From a virus: a DNA stretch of 58,518 nt. Every line of letters starts with the position of its first letter. Position 1 is the first letter of the stretch. The notes below the pieces were generated by a model, which searched no databases, was not told the origin of the DNA, and saw only the letters and a program-made list of their open reading frames with translations. Location of the stretch: positions 1 through 58,518 of the IMG/VR virus record IMGVR_UViG_3300047472_000128; one strand, written 5' to 3'. Of this stretch, positions 23,970-33,200 are shown one piece after another. The position numbers and the translations under genes were made by a program.

Positions 23970-24514
23970 CAGCAGTCCACGCACAACGGCAGGTACACCC
24001 GAACCACCGTGTCCGAACCGATACACCCACCACCCGCACCGGCCGAGGTTGTCGGGAGGATCTGGAACCCCATGATCTCCCCCGAGTCGAGCAGCGCACC
24101 AAGGCAGCACGCGAGAGCGCTTCGGACCGCGTACCGGTCCAACATCACCTGAGCACCGACCGCGTCCACGATCTCGCAGGCGGGTGCGGTCCCGTCCGGC
24201 TCGATCGCCGGTGAGCACCGCATCACGTTCACCACGAACTCGGACCCGAGCATCTCCGGCGAGCAGTCGTTGTCATCGCCGAACCACGGCACCTCACCGC
24301 GGCCATCGTTCGAGTAGAAGTCACGCTGCCACGACAGCACAAGCTGACCGCCCGGTCCGCCCTCCACCGAGGGGCAGCACCCGTTCCAGCCGACGATCCC
24401 AGCCGCCCCGAGGCAGTACCGTGCGGGCTTCGGGTCGAGGGCGGCATACACGCAGGCACCGACCGCGAGTTGCACATCACGGGGCGCAGTGGGGGCCGCA
24501 GGGTTGATCGGCAT
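23969..24514 (-). CDS. Head-tail joining/tail completion protein
   Basis: 181 residues, coupled to both neighbours. It has an N-terminal helix-like block (RDVQLAVGACVYAAL), a long Cys-containing middle (WNGCCPSVEGGPGGQLVLSWQ, DDNDCSPEML) and a C-terminus with DRYAVRSALACCLGALLDSG. Eleven cysteines is unusual for a virion protein. Family not recognised; assigned by place between the adaptor and the gp10-like protein. Confidence 0.6.
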   Translation of the reverse strand: MPINPAAPTAPRDVQLAVGACVYAALDPKPARYCLGAAGIVGWNGCCPSVEGGPGGQLVLSWQRDFYSNDGRGEVPWFGDDNDCSPEMLGSEFVVNVMRCSPAIEPDGTAPACEIVDAVGAQVMLDRYAVRSALACCLGALLDSGEIMGFQILPTTSAGAGGGCIGSDTVVRVYLPLCVDC

Positions 24515-25308
24515 CAGGTACCCGTCCTACGCCATGGTGCCGGGCCGTCCATGTCGTACACGGTCGGTACCGAGTCGTAGTTGTGCGGGTTGTATCGGCG
24601 CAGGAACCGGTCAGTCAACGTCAGACCGGTAAGGCCCGCGTTCATGACCTGCGTGAAGTCCGGGAAGTTGATCGACACATCAGCCCGGTTGACCGTCGTC
24701 GCCCACCTCGGGAACTCGCACCCCAACCCCAGGCAGTGCTTCATGTAGTCGATCGCGAGCTCACCGACTGCGAACCGGCCCGCTGCGGGCACCACCTCCC
24801 CGACAGTGAGGGTGACCGACCACGTGTTGTCCTCGGTATCCGCCAACGACAGGTCTTGGCAGGTCGGCCACGCGAACCCGTCCGTCCGAACCAGGTACCG
24901 GTTGTCGTCGATGCGGTACGAACCGGTCGGCATCACCGACCCGTCCAGCCTCACCTCGATGATCTGCTGAGCCGGCACAGGGAGAAGTGCCTCTTGCAGG
25001 TTCGTGCATGAGCACGTGTCCGGGCATGACCCGCACGTGATGTTGTACCAGGCCCCCGCGTACAGGACGGGTTGCGGGTAGGTGCCGAACTGCCACCACG
25101 AACTCGTGAACGGCCACGAATCGCCGTAGCACGACCGGCGGCACGGGCGGATGGTGGTGGTGCACAGCCCGAACTGCTGCCGGGATCCTTTCCACAGGAT
25201 CTCCGTGGCCGCTTCCAATGCGAACCCCGATACGGCCTCGCTCCCCGTGGGGAGCGAGGCGCACCAGATCGGTTCCCACGGCTCGCATGGGCCGAAGTCT
25301 GTGGTCAT
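24514..25308 (-). CDS. Head-to-tail adaptor, Cys-rich
   Basis: 264 residues. CEPWEPIWCASLPTGSEAVSGFALEAATEILWKGSRQQFG opens it: the helix after a CxxC-type start is similar to adaptor proteins of actinobacteriophages. WYNITCGSCPDTCSCTNLQEALLPVPAQQIIEVRLDGSVM and LVRTDGFAWPTCQDLSL follow. About 13 cysteines. ATG 25306-25308 has no ribosome site; TACGCT lies 6 nt before it, so it may have its own leaderless promoter. Confidence 0.6.
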   Translation of the reverse strand: MTTDFGPCEPWEPIWCASLPTGSEAVSGFALEAATEILWKGSRQQFGLCTTTIRPCRRSCYGDSWPFTSSWWQFGTYPQPVLYAGAWYNITCGSCPDTCSCTNLQEALLPVPAQQIIEVRLDGSVMPTGSYRIDDNRYLVRTDGFAWPTCQDLSLADTEDNTWSVTLTVGEVVPAAGRFAVGELAIDYMKHCLGLGCEFPRWATTVNRADVSINFPDFTQVMNAGLTGLTLTDRFLRRYNPHNYDSVPTVYDMDGPAPWRRTGT

Positions 25309-25324
25309 ACGGTCAGCGTACCCG

Positions 25325-25783
25325 TCACACTATTCGCGTGATATAGAAGACGCCGACCTGCCCGACGTTGTACTGCACGATCGGCCCCGAAGCGGTCGTC
25401 ACCGCACCCAGAGACCCGCACGCTGTCGCGGTGGCAAAATAGGTGAACCGGTCGCCGGTGTTGAACACATCGACCGCGTACCAGTCCAGCTCCTCACCGG
25501 ACCCGATGACCGCGTACTGGCCCTGCGCCACGACCGGCGGCGAAAGGTCGGTGTGCGTGGTCACCGCGAGCTGGCCGGCGCGGGTGAGAACGAGCGCGAA
25601 GTTGGCGGGGTCCCCGTTGATGAACCCTTCGCCGTACCAGGCGGACGCGGCGAGCAGGGGAACCCAGTCGCCGACAGTATCGCCGCAGCCCACGGAGGCC
25701 GCAGCGGGGGAGGGATTGACGGTGATACCGCCAACGACGAGAGCGAACGCCAGCATGACCCCGGCGATGAAACGACGGAACAT
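25325..25783 (-). CDS. Secreted protein inside the head-tail module
   Basis: 152 residues. MFRRFIAGVMLAFALVVGG plus ITVNPSPAAAS is a textbook Sec signal peptide with cleavage likely after AAA or AAS near residue 29. The mature part has two cysteines (VGCGDTVGDWV, TACGSLG) that could form a disulfide, and beta-rich sequence. A secreted product is odd among virion genes; surface masking or superinfection exclusion are possible but unproven. Its ribosome site GGGG sits in the loop of a 7-bp hairpin. Confidence 0.7.
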   Translation of the reverse strand: MFRRFIAGVMLAFALVVGGITVNPSPAAASVGCGDTVGDWVPLLAASAWYGEGFINGDPANFALVLTRAGQLAVTTHTDLSPPVVAQGQYAVIGSGEELDWYAVDVFNTGDRFTYFATATACGSLGAVTTASGPIVQYNVGQVGVFYITRIV

Positions 25784-25801
25784 AACCCAACCCCTTGGGT
25801 T
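25784..25801 (-). promoter_or_regulatory. Hairpin presenting the ribosome site of the secreted-protein gene
   Basis: On the minus strand AACCCAA-GGGG-TTGGGTT forms seven perfect base pairs with the GGGG ribosome site in the loop, ending at the base before ATG 25783. Pairing would affect initiation, so this may be a structural control of translation. Effect not testable from sequence alone. Confidence 0.5.
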
Positions 25802-25805
25802 TGTC

Positions 25806-25844
25806 CGGAGCCCGCCTGCCCCCGTAGATATCAGGCGGACTCCG
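25806..25844 (-). terminator. Stem-loop between major tail gene and secreted-protein gene
   Basis: CGGAG-C-CCGCCTG pairs with CAGGCGG-A-CTCCG around a 13-nt loop, 12 pairs with one opposed mismatch. It lies 6 nt after the stop at 25851. No U-tract. Probably ends or processes the abundant major tail message. Confidence 0.55.
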
Positions 25845-25850
25845 ACGATC

Positions 25851-26522
25851 TTATGCGGGGGTCTGGATACCGCACGCAGCGGTAGGGGGGGTGGCTGTCG
25901 TCAGGTTCTGGAACCAGTGGTCAGGGACCACCGACACCGCGCCCGCGCCGAGCCACGCATTGCCGATCGTCCACAGCGGCGACACGGCGAGACTGTTCGC
26001 CTGGATCTCCAGCACCGATGGCGCAGATGAGATCAGGTAGTCGCCGATCTTCCCGTCGGACAGGTGCGGCCAGGCGTTGTACACGTACTGCGGCAGACCA
26101 CCGGTGGTGCACGCGGCGCGGCCGGAGACGCGCTGCCACACTTCCAGGGACCAGTGGGTGGTCGCCGCGCCCTCCGCCATCGCGAACCCGGTACCGGTCG
26201 GGCTCTCCGAAGCGGTGAGGAGCCGCGCCGGGCTGATCGTGTTCGCCACAAGACCTGGATCGAACAGACAGAACATCATGTCCAACTCGAAGTTCGTCAG
26301 GATGTCCGGTGCCTTGTCGTTGACGCACAGGGCGTCGTCGGCGGTGCGGGTGATGGTCCGGTCGCCGGTGTCGTACTGCGCGGAGCTCGAAACCTGGGTG
26401 AACCCGGACGCGACGATCTGTGCACCGCTGGCACCGGTGACGACCGCCCCGCAGGTGTCGAGGAGCGTGACCCGGAGCACGCGGCCCTTGATCGGGGTGT
26501 AGCACTTGGTGAAGGTGGCCAT
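25851..26522 (-). CDS. Probable major tail tube protein
   Basis: 223 residues, strong GGGGGA site before ATG 26520-26522. Beta-rich: KGRVLRVTLLDTCGAVVTGASGAQIV, FELDMMFCLFDPGLVANTI, HWSLEVWQRVSG and a polar C-terminus. Tail tube proteins of this size and fold normally precede the chaperone genes. Only four virion genes separate it from the chaperone. No other candidate of suitable size exists here, but the assignment is positional. Confidence 0.6.
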   Translation of the reverse strand: MATFTKCYTPIKGRVLRVTLLDTCGAVVTGASGAQIVASGFTQVSSSAQYDTGDRTITRTADDALCVNDKAPDILTNFELDMMFCLFDPGLVANTISPARLLTASESPTGTGFAMAEGAATTHWSLEVWQRVSGRAACTTGGLPQYVYNAWPHLSDGKIGDYLISSAPSVLEIQANSLAVSPLWTIGNAWLGAGAVSVVPDHWFQNLTTATPPTAACGIQTPA

Positions 26523-26534
26523 GGTATCCCCCGA

Positions 26535-27500
26535 TTAGAAAGCGCTGAGCGGTTGGCCGGTGACGATGCCGCCAAGCGACACGTTGACGCTGAAGTGGCA
26601 ACAATCAAAGCCGAGTAGATACGTGCGCTCGGCCTGGACTTTCATGGTGTTCTCGGACCGGTCCAGCCAATCGCTGATCCGGTACTGGTCCGTCAACTCG
26701 CTGTCCGGGCCCGGTTCCATACCGCGGTACCCGAACACGGGGCCGGTGCCGTAGATCCACGCCGCGTTCGGGGTGATCGTCCCGTCCGGGCCGGTACCGG
26801 GGTAGCCGGCGCCGATCGCGACGAGGTTCCCTTTCCAGGTCCGGAGCTGGGGCCCGTTGACGCCACCAACCTGTACCAGCTGGTAGCTGTTCACCAGCGC
26901 CGGGTACAGGATCTCGGGGACATGGATGGTCCCCTGCCCCCCGTAGCAGGCGTTCAACCTGGATTCCAGGTACCCCATGGCTTCGACGATGTCTAAGACC
27001 GTCGAACCGGTAACCGTGGTCGCCGCAGTCTGCATCAGGATGCGGTCGCTGTTGGTGAACGCGGCATTCGCGGCGAGGTGCGGGAGCACCACGTTGCGGC
27101 CCCCGGCGACACCTGTCCAGAACGCCGCTTCGACCTGGATCAACTCGGTCTGGGTCAGTGCGACCCGTGCGGCATTGCGGGCGTTGGTGCGCTCGTCGGG
27201 GTCGTTGACGTACCCGACCGGCGAGCAGTCGACCTGCGCGACGACCGTGAACGGCTGCGCGCCCCTCGCGGCGAGGGTGTGCGTCGCTGCTTTCGCGGCC
27301 GGCGGGGGCGGTGGTCCGCCGGTGCCGGTGACGGTGAGGCATTCGTCGTAGGTCGTGACGGCGGTGCCGCAGATGGGCTGCCAGACGACGCCGGACCGCC
27401 ACCGGTCGGCGGTTGCGGATCGGTCTTGGACGACGGACCACAGCCCGTATTGGAGGGGTGTGTAGTCGGGTCCCTGAACGCGTGCTAGCGGTGAAGGCAT
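26535..27500 (-). CDS. Second capsid-type protein (possible HK97-fold minor capsid subunit)
   Basis: 321 residues, strong GGAGGGG site. After a variable N-terminus with a proline run, residues about 95-300 read like an HK97-type capsid: long helix VALTQTELIQVEAAFWTGVAGG, GYLESRLNACYGGQGTIHVPEILYPALVNS, then WKGNLVAIGAGYPG, AAWIYGTGPVFGYRG and QAERTYLLGFDCCHFSVNVSLGG. It could be a pentamer-type subunit or a decoration protein. It lies just after the major capsid gene, separated by a hairpin. Confidence 0.5.
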   Translation of the reverse strand: MPSPLARVQGPDYTPLQYGLWSVVQDRSATADRWRSGVVWQPICGTAVTTYDECLTVTGTGGPPPPPAAKAATHTLAARGAQPFTVVAQVDCSPVGYVNDPDERTNARNAARVALTQTELIQVEAAFWTGVAGGRNVVLPHLAANAAFTNSDRILMQTAATTVTGSTVLDIVEAMGYLESRLNACYGGQGTIHVPEILYPALVNSYQLVQVGGVNGPQLRTWKGNLVAIGAGYPGTGPDGTITPNAAWIYGTGPVFGYRGMEPGPDSELTDQYRISDWLDRSENTMKVQAERTYLLGFDCCHFSVNVSLGGIVTGQPLSAF

Positions 27501-27531
27501 CGGTCACACCCCTCCAATCGTTGATCGGGTC

Positions 27532-27551
27532 ACAGTTGAATCGTCAACTGT
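27532..27551 (-). terminator. 8-bp stem-loop at the end of the major capsid gene
   Basis: ACAGTTGA-ATCG-TCAACTGT is a perfect inverted repeat whose edge is the first base of the capsid gene stop codon. It has no U-tract, so it may stabilise the upstream message 3' end rather than fully terminate. Confidence 0.5.
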
Positions 27552-29257
27552 TAGCGGCACAGAATCAGGTCAGCCGCGCCGGTCGTGCCGTCGGCGCAGA
27601 GGATGATCGAGCCGCGCTTGATCTCGTGGCCCACCTTCGCGATCAGGTGGCACTCCTCGGTCCACAGCGCGGTGTGGTCGTTCTCCGCGTTCAGGACCGA
27701 GTCGCGCACGACGCCGAGGGTCAGCGACATGCCGTTGCCCCGGACAACCGTGCCGGCCGCGTACATGAGGAACTCGACGCTCGTCGGCCATGCGGTCGGC
27801 GACGTCGCGGAGAACCCGGGAAGGCCCGTGGTGCGGACCTGCCAGTCGGAGACGAACTGCACCCGGAGGAACCGCTCATCGAACCGGTCCGCGAGCCACG
27901 AGTTCGTGACGCTGATCAGCTCCACGCCGGTACGGGCGGACAGGTCGGCGCGAGCGCCACCAAGCCACCAGTGCGGCAGAACGACCTCAAGCACGTCGGT
28001 CGAGCACATGCCGTACCGGGTGCGGTAGTCCTCCGCCCACAGCTCCAGCATGGACAGGGTCGGCGTGACCCAGCCCGACCCGGCGGTACCGCCGGTGACG
28101 AGGGTCGACGCGAGCGTGACCATCTGCTGGATGTAGCGGGCGTTCGTCGCGTGGAACATCGCCGACATGAGCAGGCGGATGTGGTTCCGGGTTGCCTCGG
28201 GGTACGCCGAGTCGGTGAGGTTGCCGGCCGTGAGGCAGATGCCGTAGCACTCAAGCCTGACGTCCGTAAACGACGGGCACAAAACTCGCACACAGGGCTT
28301 ATTGGGCGAACCGGTCACCGTGGCGATGTCGTCGGTTTCCGTCCACAGCCATGGGTTCGTACCCGACGTGAACGTGCCCGTGTAGACGTCCGACAGGCTC
28401 GGCGAGATCGGGAACGTCGTACCGCCCCGCTCGACGCCGAACGTGGGGAGGTCGATCCCGCCGTCCTCGCAGGTGAGATTGAAGAAGTCGTACCGGCGCA
28501 GCGACGGGGAACAGAACCCGCCACCGGCGGTGTCGATCTCGCCATCGCTGTTCATCGAGAACAGCTGCTTCGGGTCGGTGAGGACCTTCAGCGCGTCCTC
28601 AACTTCCTGCTGCGTGCTGTTCGGGCCGAGGACGTGCGTGAACTGGTTCTTGATCGTCGCGACCGGCCGGTAGTCGGCGCCGGCACCGGCGCGGGACACG
28701 CCCATGTTGCGGGCGGTGTCGTGCATGGCGTCGGCGAGCATGTTCCGGTCGGAGAACTGGGTTCCCATCGGGATCTGGAGGTTCGCCGACGCGGTGATGA
28801 TGAACTCGTCCTCGCGGGCGCGCTGCGCTTCGAGGGCCTGGGCGCGCTGCCCGGCCTGGCGGAGCGACACGTTCAGCGACGGCTTCCCGAGGAGATCCTC
28901 AGCCGGGGTCTTGCCCCGGGCGCTGGCGGTAACCAGCTCGGCTGCGGGTGCGGCCTCGGCGGGTGCGGCCGGTGCGGCTGCGGGTGCCTCAGGCGCGGCG
29001 GGCGGTGCGACGGTGGCCTTGAAGGCTTCGATCTCGGCTGCCATCTCGGCTTGGTGCTGGGCGATGGCGGCGGTCTGGGTGTCGACGGCGGTGAGGTGGC
29101 CCCTCAGTGTTGCGAGGGCCTTCAGGTCGTCGGCGGTGTGGTTGTCCTTGTTGACCACTGCGGCGCCCTGCTGCTCCAGCTGGGTCCGCAGCGCGGCCAG
29201 CTCATCAGCGGAGAGGCCTGTGAGGTCATCCGGCATGGAAAAGGGCGAGTCGGCCAC
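27551..29257 (-). CDS. Major capsid protein with N-terminal scaffold domain
   Basis: 568 residues from GTG 29255-29257, after GGGGGA. Residues about 10-95 are coiled coil (TGLSADELAALRTQLEQQGAAV; AVDTQTAAIAQHQAEMAAEIEAF), a delta/scaffold-type domain followed by an Ala-Pro linker (about 86-108) where a protease would cut. From about 150 on the HK97 fold: EATRNHIRLLMSAMFHATNARYIQQMVTLAS, DVLEVVLPHWWLGGARADL, DRFDERFLRVQFVSDWQ and C-terminal strands. Cleavage by the upstream protease is expected. Confidence 0.85.
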   Translation of the reverse strand: MADSPFSMPDDLTGLSADELAALRTQLEQQGAAVVNKDNHTADDLKALATLRGHLTAVDTQTAAIAQHQAEMAAEIEAFKATVAPPAAPEAPAAAPAAPAEAAPAAELVTASARGKTPAEDLLGKPSLNVSLRQAGQRAQALEAQRAREDEFIITASANLQIPMGTQFSDRNMLADAMHDTARNMGVSRAGAGADYRPVATIKNQFTHVLGPNSTQQEVEDALKVLTDPKQLFSMNSDGEIDTAGGGFCSPSLRRYDFFNLTCEDGGIDLPTFGVERGGTTFPISPSLSDVYTGTFTSGTNPWLWTETDDIATVTGSPNKPCVRVLCPSFTDVRLECYGICLTAGNLTDSAYPEATRNHIRLLMSAMFHATNARYIQQMVTLASTLVTGGTAGSGWVTPTLSMLELWAEDYRTRYGMCSTDVLEVVLPHWWLGGARADLSARTGVELISVTNSWLADRFDERFLRVQFVSDWQVRTTGLPGFSATSPTAWPTSVEFLMYAAGTVVRGNGMSLTLGVVRDSVLNAENDHTALWTEECHLIAKVGHEIKRGSIILCADGTTGAADLILCR

Positions 29258-29451
29258 AGCAATCCCCCGTGGATTGGTTGGGTTGCGGCTGCGAATCGGC
29301 CTTTATCGCAGTGATCAGGTACAGGCTAACGGTACATGTGGTAATCGTCCAGCGCCCCACGCGGGGGCAGCTGGACGGAAAGGTCAGGCGCCCTCGACTG
29401 GCGGGGGCGGCGGCGGAGGCGGGGCTGGTCTGCCACAGCTACACATGGAAG
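29258..29451 (-). promoter_or_regulatory. Intergenic region before the capsid gene: hairpin and possible promoter
   Basis: A 194-bp gene-free stretch. GTCCAGC-G-CCCC at 29347 pairs with GGGG-GCA-GCTGGAC ending at 29376, a terminator-like stem just after the protease gene. Further on the minus strand, TTAGCC, 16 bp and GATAAA near 29300 is a weak promoter candidate for the capsid gene. I see no open frame worth reporting. Confidence 0.45.
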
Positions 29452-30255
29452 TCACTTCCCTCCGAAGAGTGTGCGGTATCCGGCCATCTGGGACCGGGTG
29501 TCTAACCCCATCGTAGACGCAAAGATCTCGATCAACTCACGGTCCACCGGGAGCGGCGCTTTCGGGCGCTCCGGGGCGTACCGGGTGATCGGGACCGCCG
29601 ACGCCACGAGGATGCCCTCCTCGGTCGTCGTCACCGACGCGAGGGGTTCACCGTCCGGGCCGGCCGATGCGACGTCGATCGACGCGGCGGTGTATCCGGG
29701 GTTAGGGACGACGAGGGCGGCGATCATCTCCCGCCATCCCTGCTTCTCCTGGTGGGGCTGCCAGTCGCCGGAGAGCCGGGACACGTACAGGCGCGACAAC
29801 TGGGCGGGGGTGGTGTCGGGTTCGAGCGCGCCCGCGACCCACACCCCGTACTTGTTGTGGCCGATCGCGAGCTTCCCGACGATGGAGCAGCTGTTTTCGT
29901 AGTGGTCGATGCGGTCGTCGAGGGACCGGTATCCGGTGGTGGGTGCGTGTCCGCAGCCCATCGTCATCGGCCCGGCGGTGACCCACCCATCATCCGTCAG
30001 GGCGCCACGGGTTTTGGTCCACTTCGAGTAGTCGACGTTGTCCATGCGAACCCGCCGGTTCTGCCCGCGGTACCCGGCCGCGCGGTGGGGGGCGTCCTTG
30101 GGCGCGAGGTACCCGAAGAGCTGCCCTTCGTCGGTGACGATCAACTGGTACGAGGGGTCCACGTCGGGTTCGTTGAACCACGACCTCGGGGGTACCTCGG
30201 GCAGGGTGATGGTGTAACCGCTGGCCACCACCGGGAAATCGGTTGTTTCGGTCAT
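29452..30255 (-). CDS. Prohead protease-like capsid maturation protein
   Basis: 267 residues from ATG 30253-30255 after GGGGGTG. LPEVPPRSWFNEPDVDPSYQLIVTDEGQLFGYLAP, then GCGHAPTTGYRSLDDRIDHYENSCSIVGKLAIGHNKYGVWVAGAL and SRLSGDWQPH match the conserved blocks of a capsid maturation protease family of actinobacteriophages (GHA..., HYxN, GIWVAGALxP, SGDWR). Such proteins cleave the scaffold from the capsid precursor. The catalytic residues are not assigned. It directly precedes the capsid gene, as expected. Confidence 0.7.
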   Translation of the reverse strand: MTETTDFPVVASGYTITLPEVPPRSWFNEPDVDPSYQLIVTDEGQLFGYLAPKDAPHRAAGYRGQNRRVRMDNVDYSKWTKTRGALTDDGWVTAGPMTMGCGHAPTTGYRSLDDRIDHYENSCSIVGKLAIGHNKYGVWVAGALEPDTTPAQLSRLYVSRLSGDWQPHQEKQGWREMIAALVVPNPGYTAASIDVASAGPDGEPLASVTTTEEGILVASAVPITRYAPERPKAPLPVDRELIEIFASTMGLDTRSQMAGYRTLFGGK

Positions 30256-30279
30256 GTGCACCCCCGTGCGTTGATCAAG

Positions 30280-33200
30280 TCAGGATACGGCAGAACAACC
30301 CCAGTCGTCACCAGCACCCGCAGTCTCCGCAGGCTGCTCCCGAGGTCGCTTCTTCGGGCGCGGCTTCGGCAGTCGCGGCGGGGTGTCCGCTGCCGCCACC
30401 TCGATACCCCGTTCGGCCAACGCCTCGATCAGCGCGGGCAGCGGCTCCACGTACGCGCTTGCCTGTGCCATACCGTCCGAGGATGTGGCCTCGTAGATGT
30501 TCCCCGAGTGGTAAACCTCTTGGATCACCTGGTCAGGGTCGTTAGGCGAGTACACGTACTCGACCTGCATGGGCTGCTCGTCGGCGCCAACGCTCACCCC
30601 GCCTATCCACCCCTGCGCGAGTTTCCGCGCATATTCGAGCCCGCTGGGATCGTCGAGGTCGATCATGCCCCAACCGTGGATCTCACGGCCCATCCGGGCA
30701 ATCTCGGTGATCAGACCAACCGTGACGACCTCGGGCACACCCCCGTGCATTCCTGTGTGCTTGTCCCAGTTGAACGGGATCGGCGGCGTGCGCCACGTCC
30801 ACGACCCGAGCATCTGCACCCGGCGGCCCGTCGACACACCCTCCGTGTGCATCAGGGTGTGGAAGTGCGCACCGGGGACAGCGGTGGCCATCTCCTCTTC
30901 GTAGGCGAGTGCGGCACCCAACTGCTCGGGGCTCGGCATGTCTTCGCCAGCGGCGGCGGTAACGATGTGGCCTTCGCCGGGCCATTTCCCGGTAGCGCGG
31001 TGGTGCATCGTCGCGCACAGGCCTTCAGGGTCGGCCACACCCGGTTCGTCACGCAGCCGCTTCACGCACCGTCGGAACCCGCCAGGCTGCCCAAGACGGA
31101 GCTTGCCGGCATTGCCCGCAGCCCACCCCTGGACATCGAAGTCATTGCCGCTGTCGCCGCCGGTAAGCGGGTAGTCGGTGACCTCGTCACCCATCGCGAC
31201 CCGTAGCCGGTCAAACGTGACCGGGCCCAGCTTCTCGACGAGGGCGGGGATTTCCCCGAGGTCATCGCTGTACTTAAAAGTAATATGAGGCACCCACGGT
31301 GCGTGGTTGTCGGGCGGGGTCATCAGCTTCCCGACGCGACCGCTCACACCCGCATGGAGGTCGGCGAGCGGTTGCCCGCCCACGCCCATGACCAGCGCCG
31401 TCTCACGGTCCTCGGCGTGCGGGTTGAACGCGTTGACCGCGAAACCGTCCCCCTCGATCGGAGGTGTTGTCGCAGCGTAACCGGCCACCACGTCGTAAAC
31501 AGCGCCCCGAATGTCCTCAGGAATGTCCGCAGCCTCACCGAGGTACATCACCGTCAGGTGCAGCTCCTCAGCCGGCTCGCCACCATCGACCGCGAGTCGG
31601 TCGACATGCTCAGCGGACGGAACCAGGGCGATCATCGCACCAGTGTGACCGGACCCGGCGGCAGCGACCTCGGGTGCCGAGGACGCCTTCGCAGCAAGGT
31701 CATTGAGCTGCTTCAGGAACCGGCGCATGTCCGAGGAATCCATGTCGGCCGTGCCCAACTCGTTGGAGGGGAACGCCCACCCGGCGGCACTGGAGGAAGG
31801 GCGCACCGCAAGCTTGAAACCCCAATCGGCTTCCGAGCCGTCGCGGCCCCACACCTGGTATGCCAAGTCGCCCCACTCGCCAGCAGGAATTACCCCTTCG
31901 CCAATCATGTCGTCGGCCACCAGGTCCCGGTTCCACGCTTCGAGTTCAGCTCGTCGCTTCTCCCCGGCGGCGTCGAGGCGCCCCTCATCGCGAGCGTCGT
32001 CTAGGCGGTCCAGTTCGGCGAACTTCTTACGCAGCTCAACCGACCGAGCCTTCGCCGCAGTGTTTTCAGCCTCCAGCGACGCGACGACCCGCTCGACGTC
32101 GCCAGCCCGGAGCTTCAGCGTGCCGCCGAGGTTCGCCGCCGACCACTTCTCCTCGTCGCCACCTCCGACGATACCGAGGCGCACTTCGGGACCGCCGAGG
32201 GTGGAGATCGCCGCGCCGACGGGCACGGCATCCGACGTGCCGTTGACGTCGAACGCGCGCGATCCACGCAACTCCTCGCCGTCGCCGAGCTGGATCCGCT
32301 TCGCAAGTCCGAGTTTGTCGCCAGGGAGGCTGGGGGCCTTCCCGCCACCACCGATCTTGTCGGCGAACTGCCCATCGCCATCGCGTGGGTGCTGGCCCTC
32401 CACGAAATGGATGACCGCAGCGGAGATCTCTACATCCACGTCGTCCTCATCGTCTTCGTACTGGGCTTCGTCGATCAGCCGCTCTGCTTCCCTCAGGGTT
32501 TCGAGGAGCGATTCGGTTTCATCGCCATCAAGCCAAATGTCGAAGTTCCCTTTGCCTTGGTCAACCATGTAAATGTTGATCAGGCCGTCTTTGTCGTACC
32601 CGACCCCGATATCCCCGTTACGGCCCGTACCGAGCCCGTCGAGCAACTGCCGTTCGTCCTCGCCCTCGGCATCTTCCGGGTCCGCGTCCTCCCACATACC
32701 CTGCACGCGTTCGATACGATCCGCAAGCTCAGTCCACGCCGACGAATCCGACCCATCCAGGATCACCCGCGCTTCATCGCGGTCCTCCGAATAGATGGAC
32801 AGCGCCGAATCGCCATTCTCATGGACCGTCAACCAGCCATACACCGGATCGGCGCTCCCGCTGGTCTGATCCCCCCACTCCAACTCCTCCTCGATCGGCC
32901 CATACAAATCCGCCACCGACGCCAGCACGCCAAGGTCCTCCCCAGCCTGCTCCGCGAACTTGCCCTCACCATCACGCGGATGCTCAGCTTCATCGAACAC
33001 GGCGGCAACGACAGGCACTTCAGCCCTCCGGCGGATATTCACCGCAGTCCACGCACAACGGCACTGGATTGTTTCATCGGCTTCCCCCAATGGATCAGCG
33101 GGGAAATCGAGCAGCGCATCGCCGACAACGAACTTGTCGTTCAGGTCCACCGTTTGCCCATGCGCAGCGATGTGCGTCGGGCGCGTCCGCCCGTCCGTGG

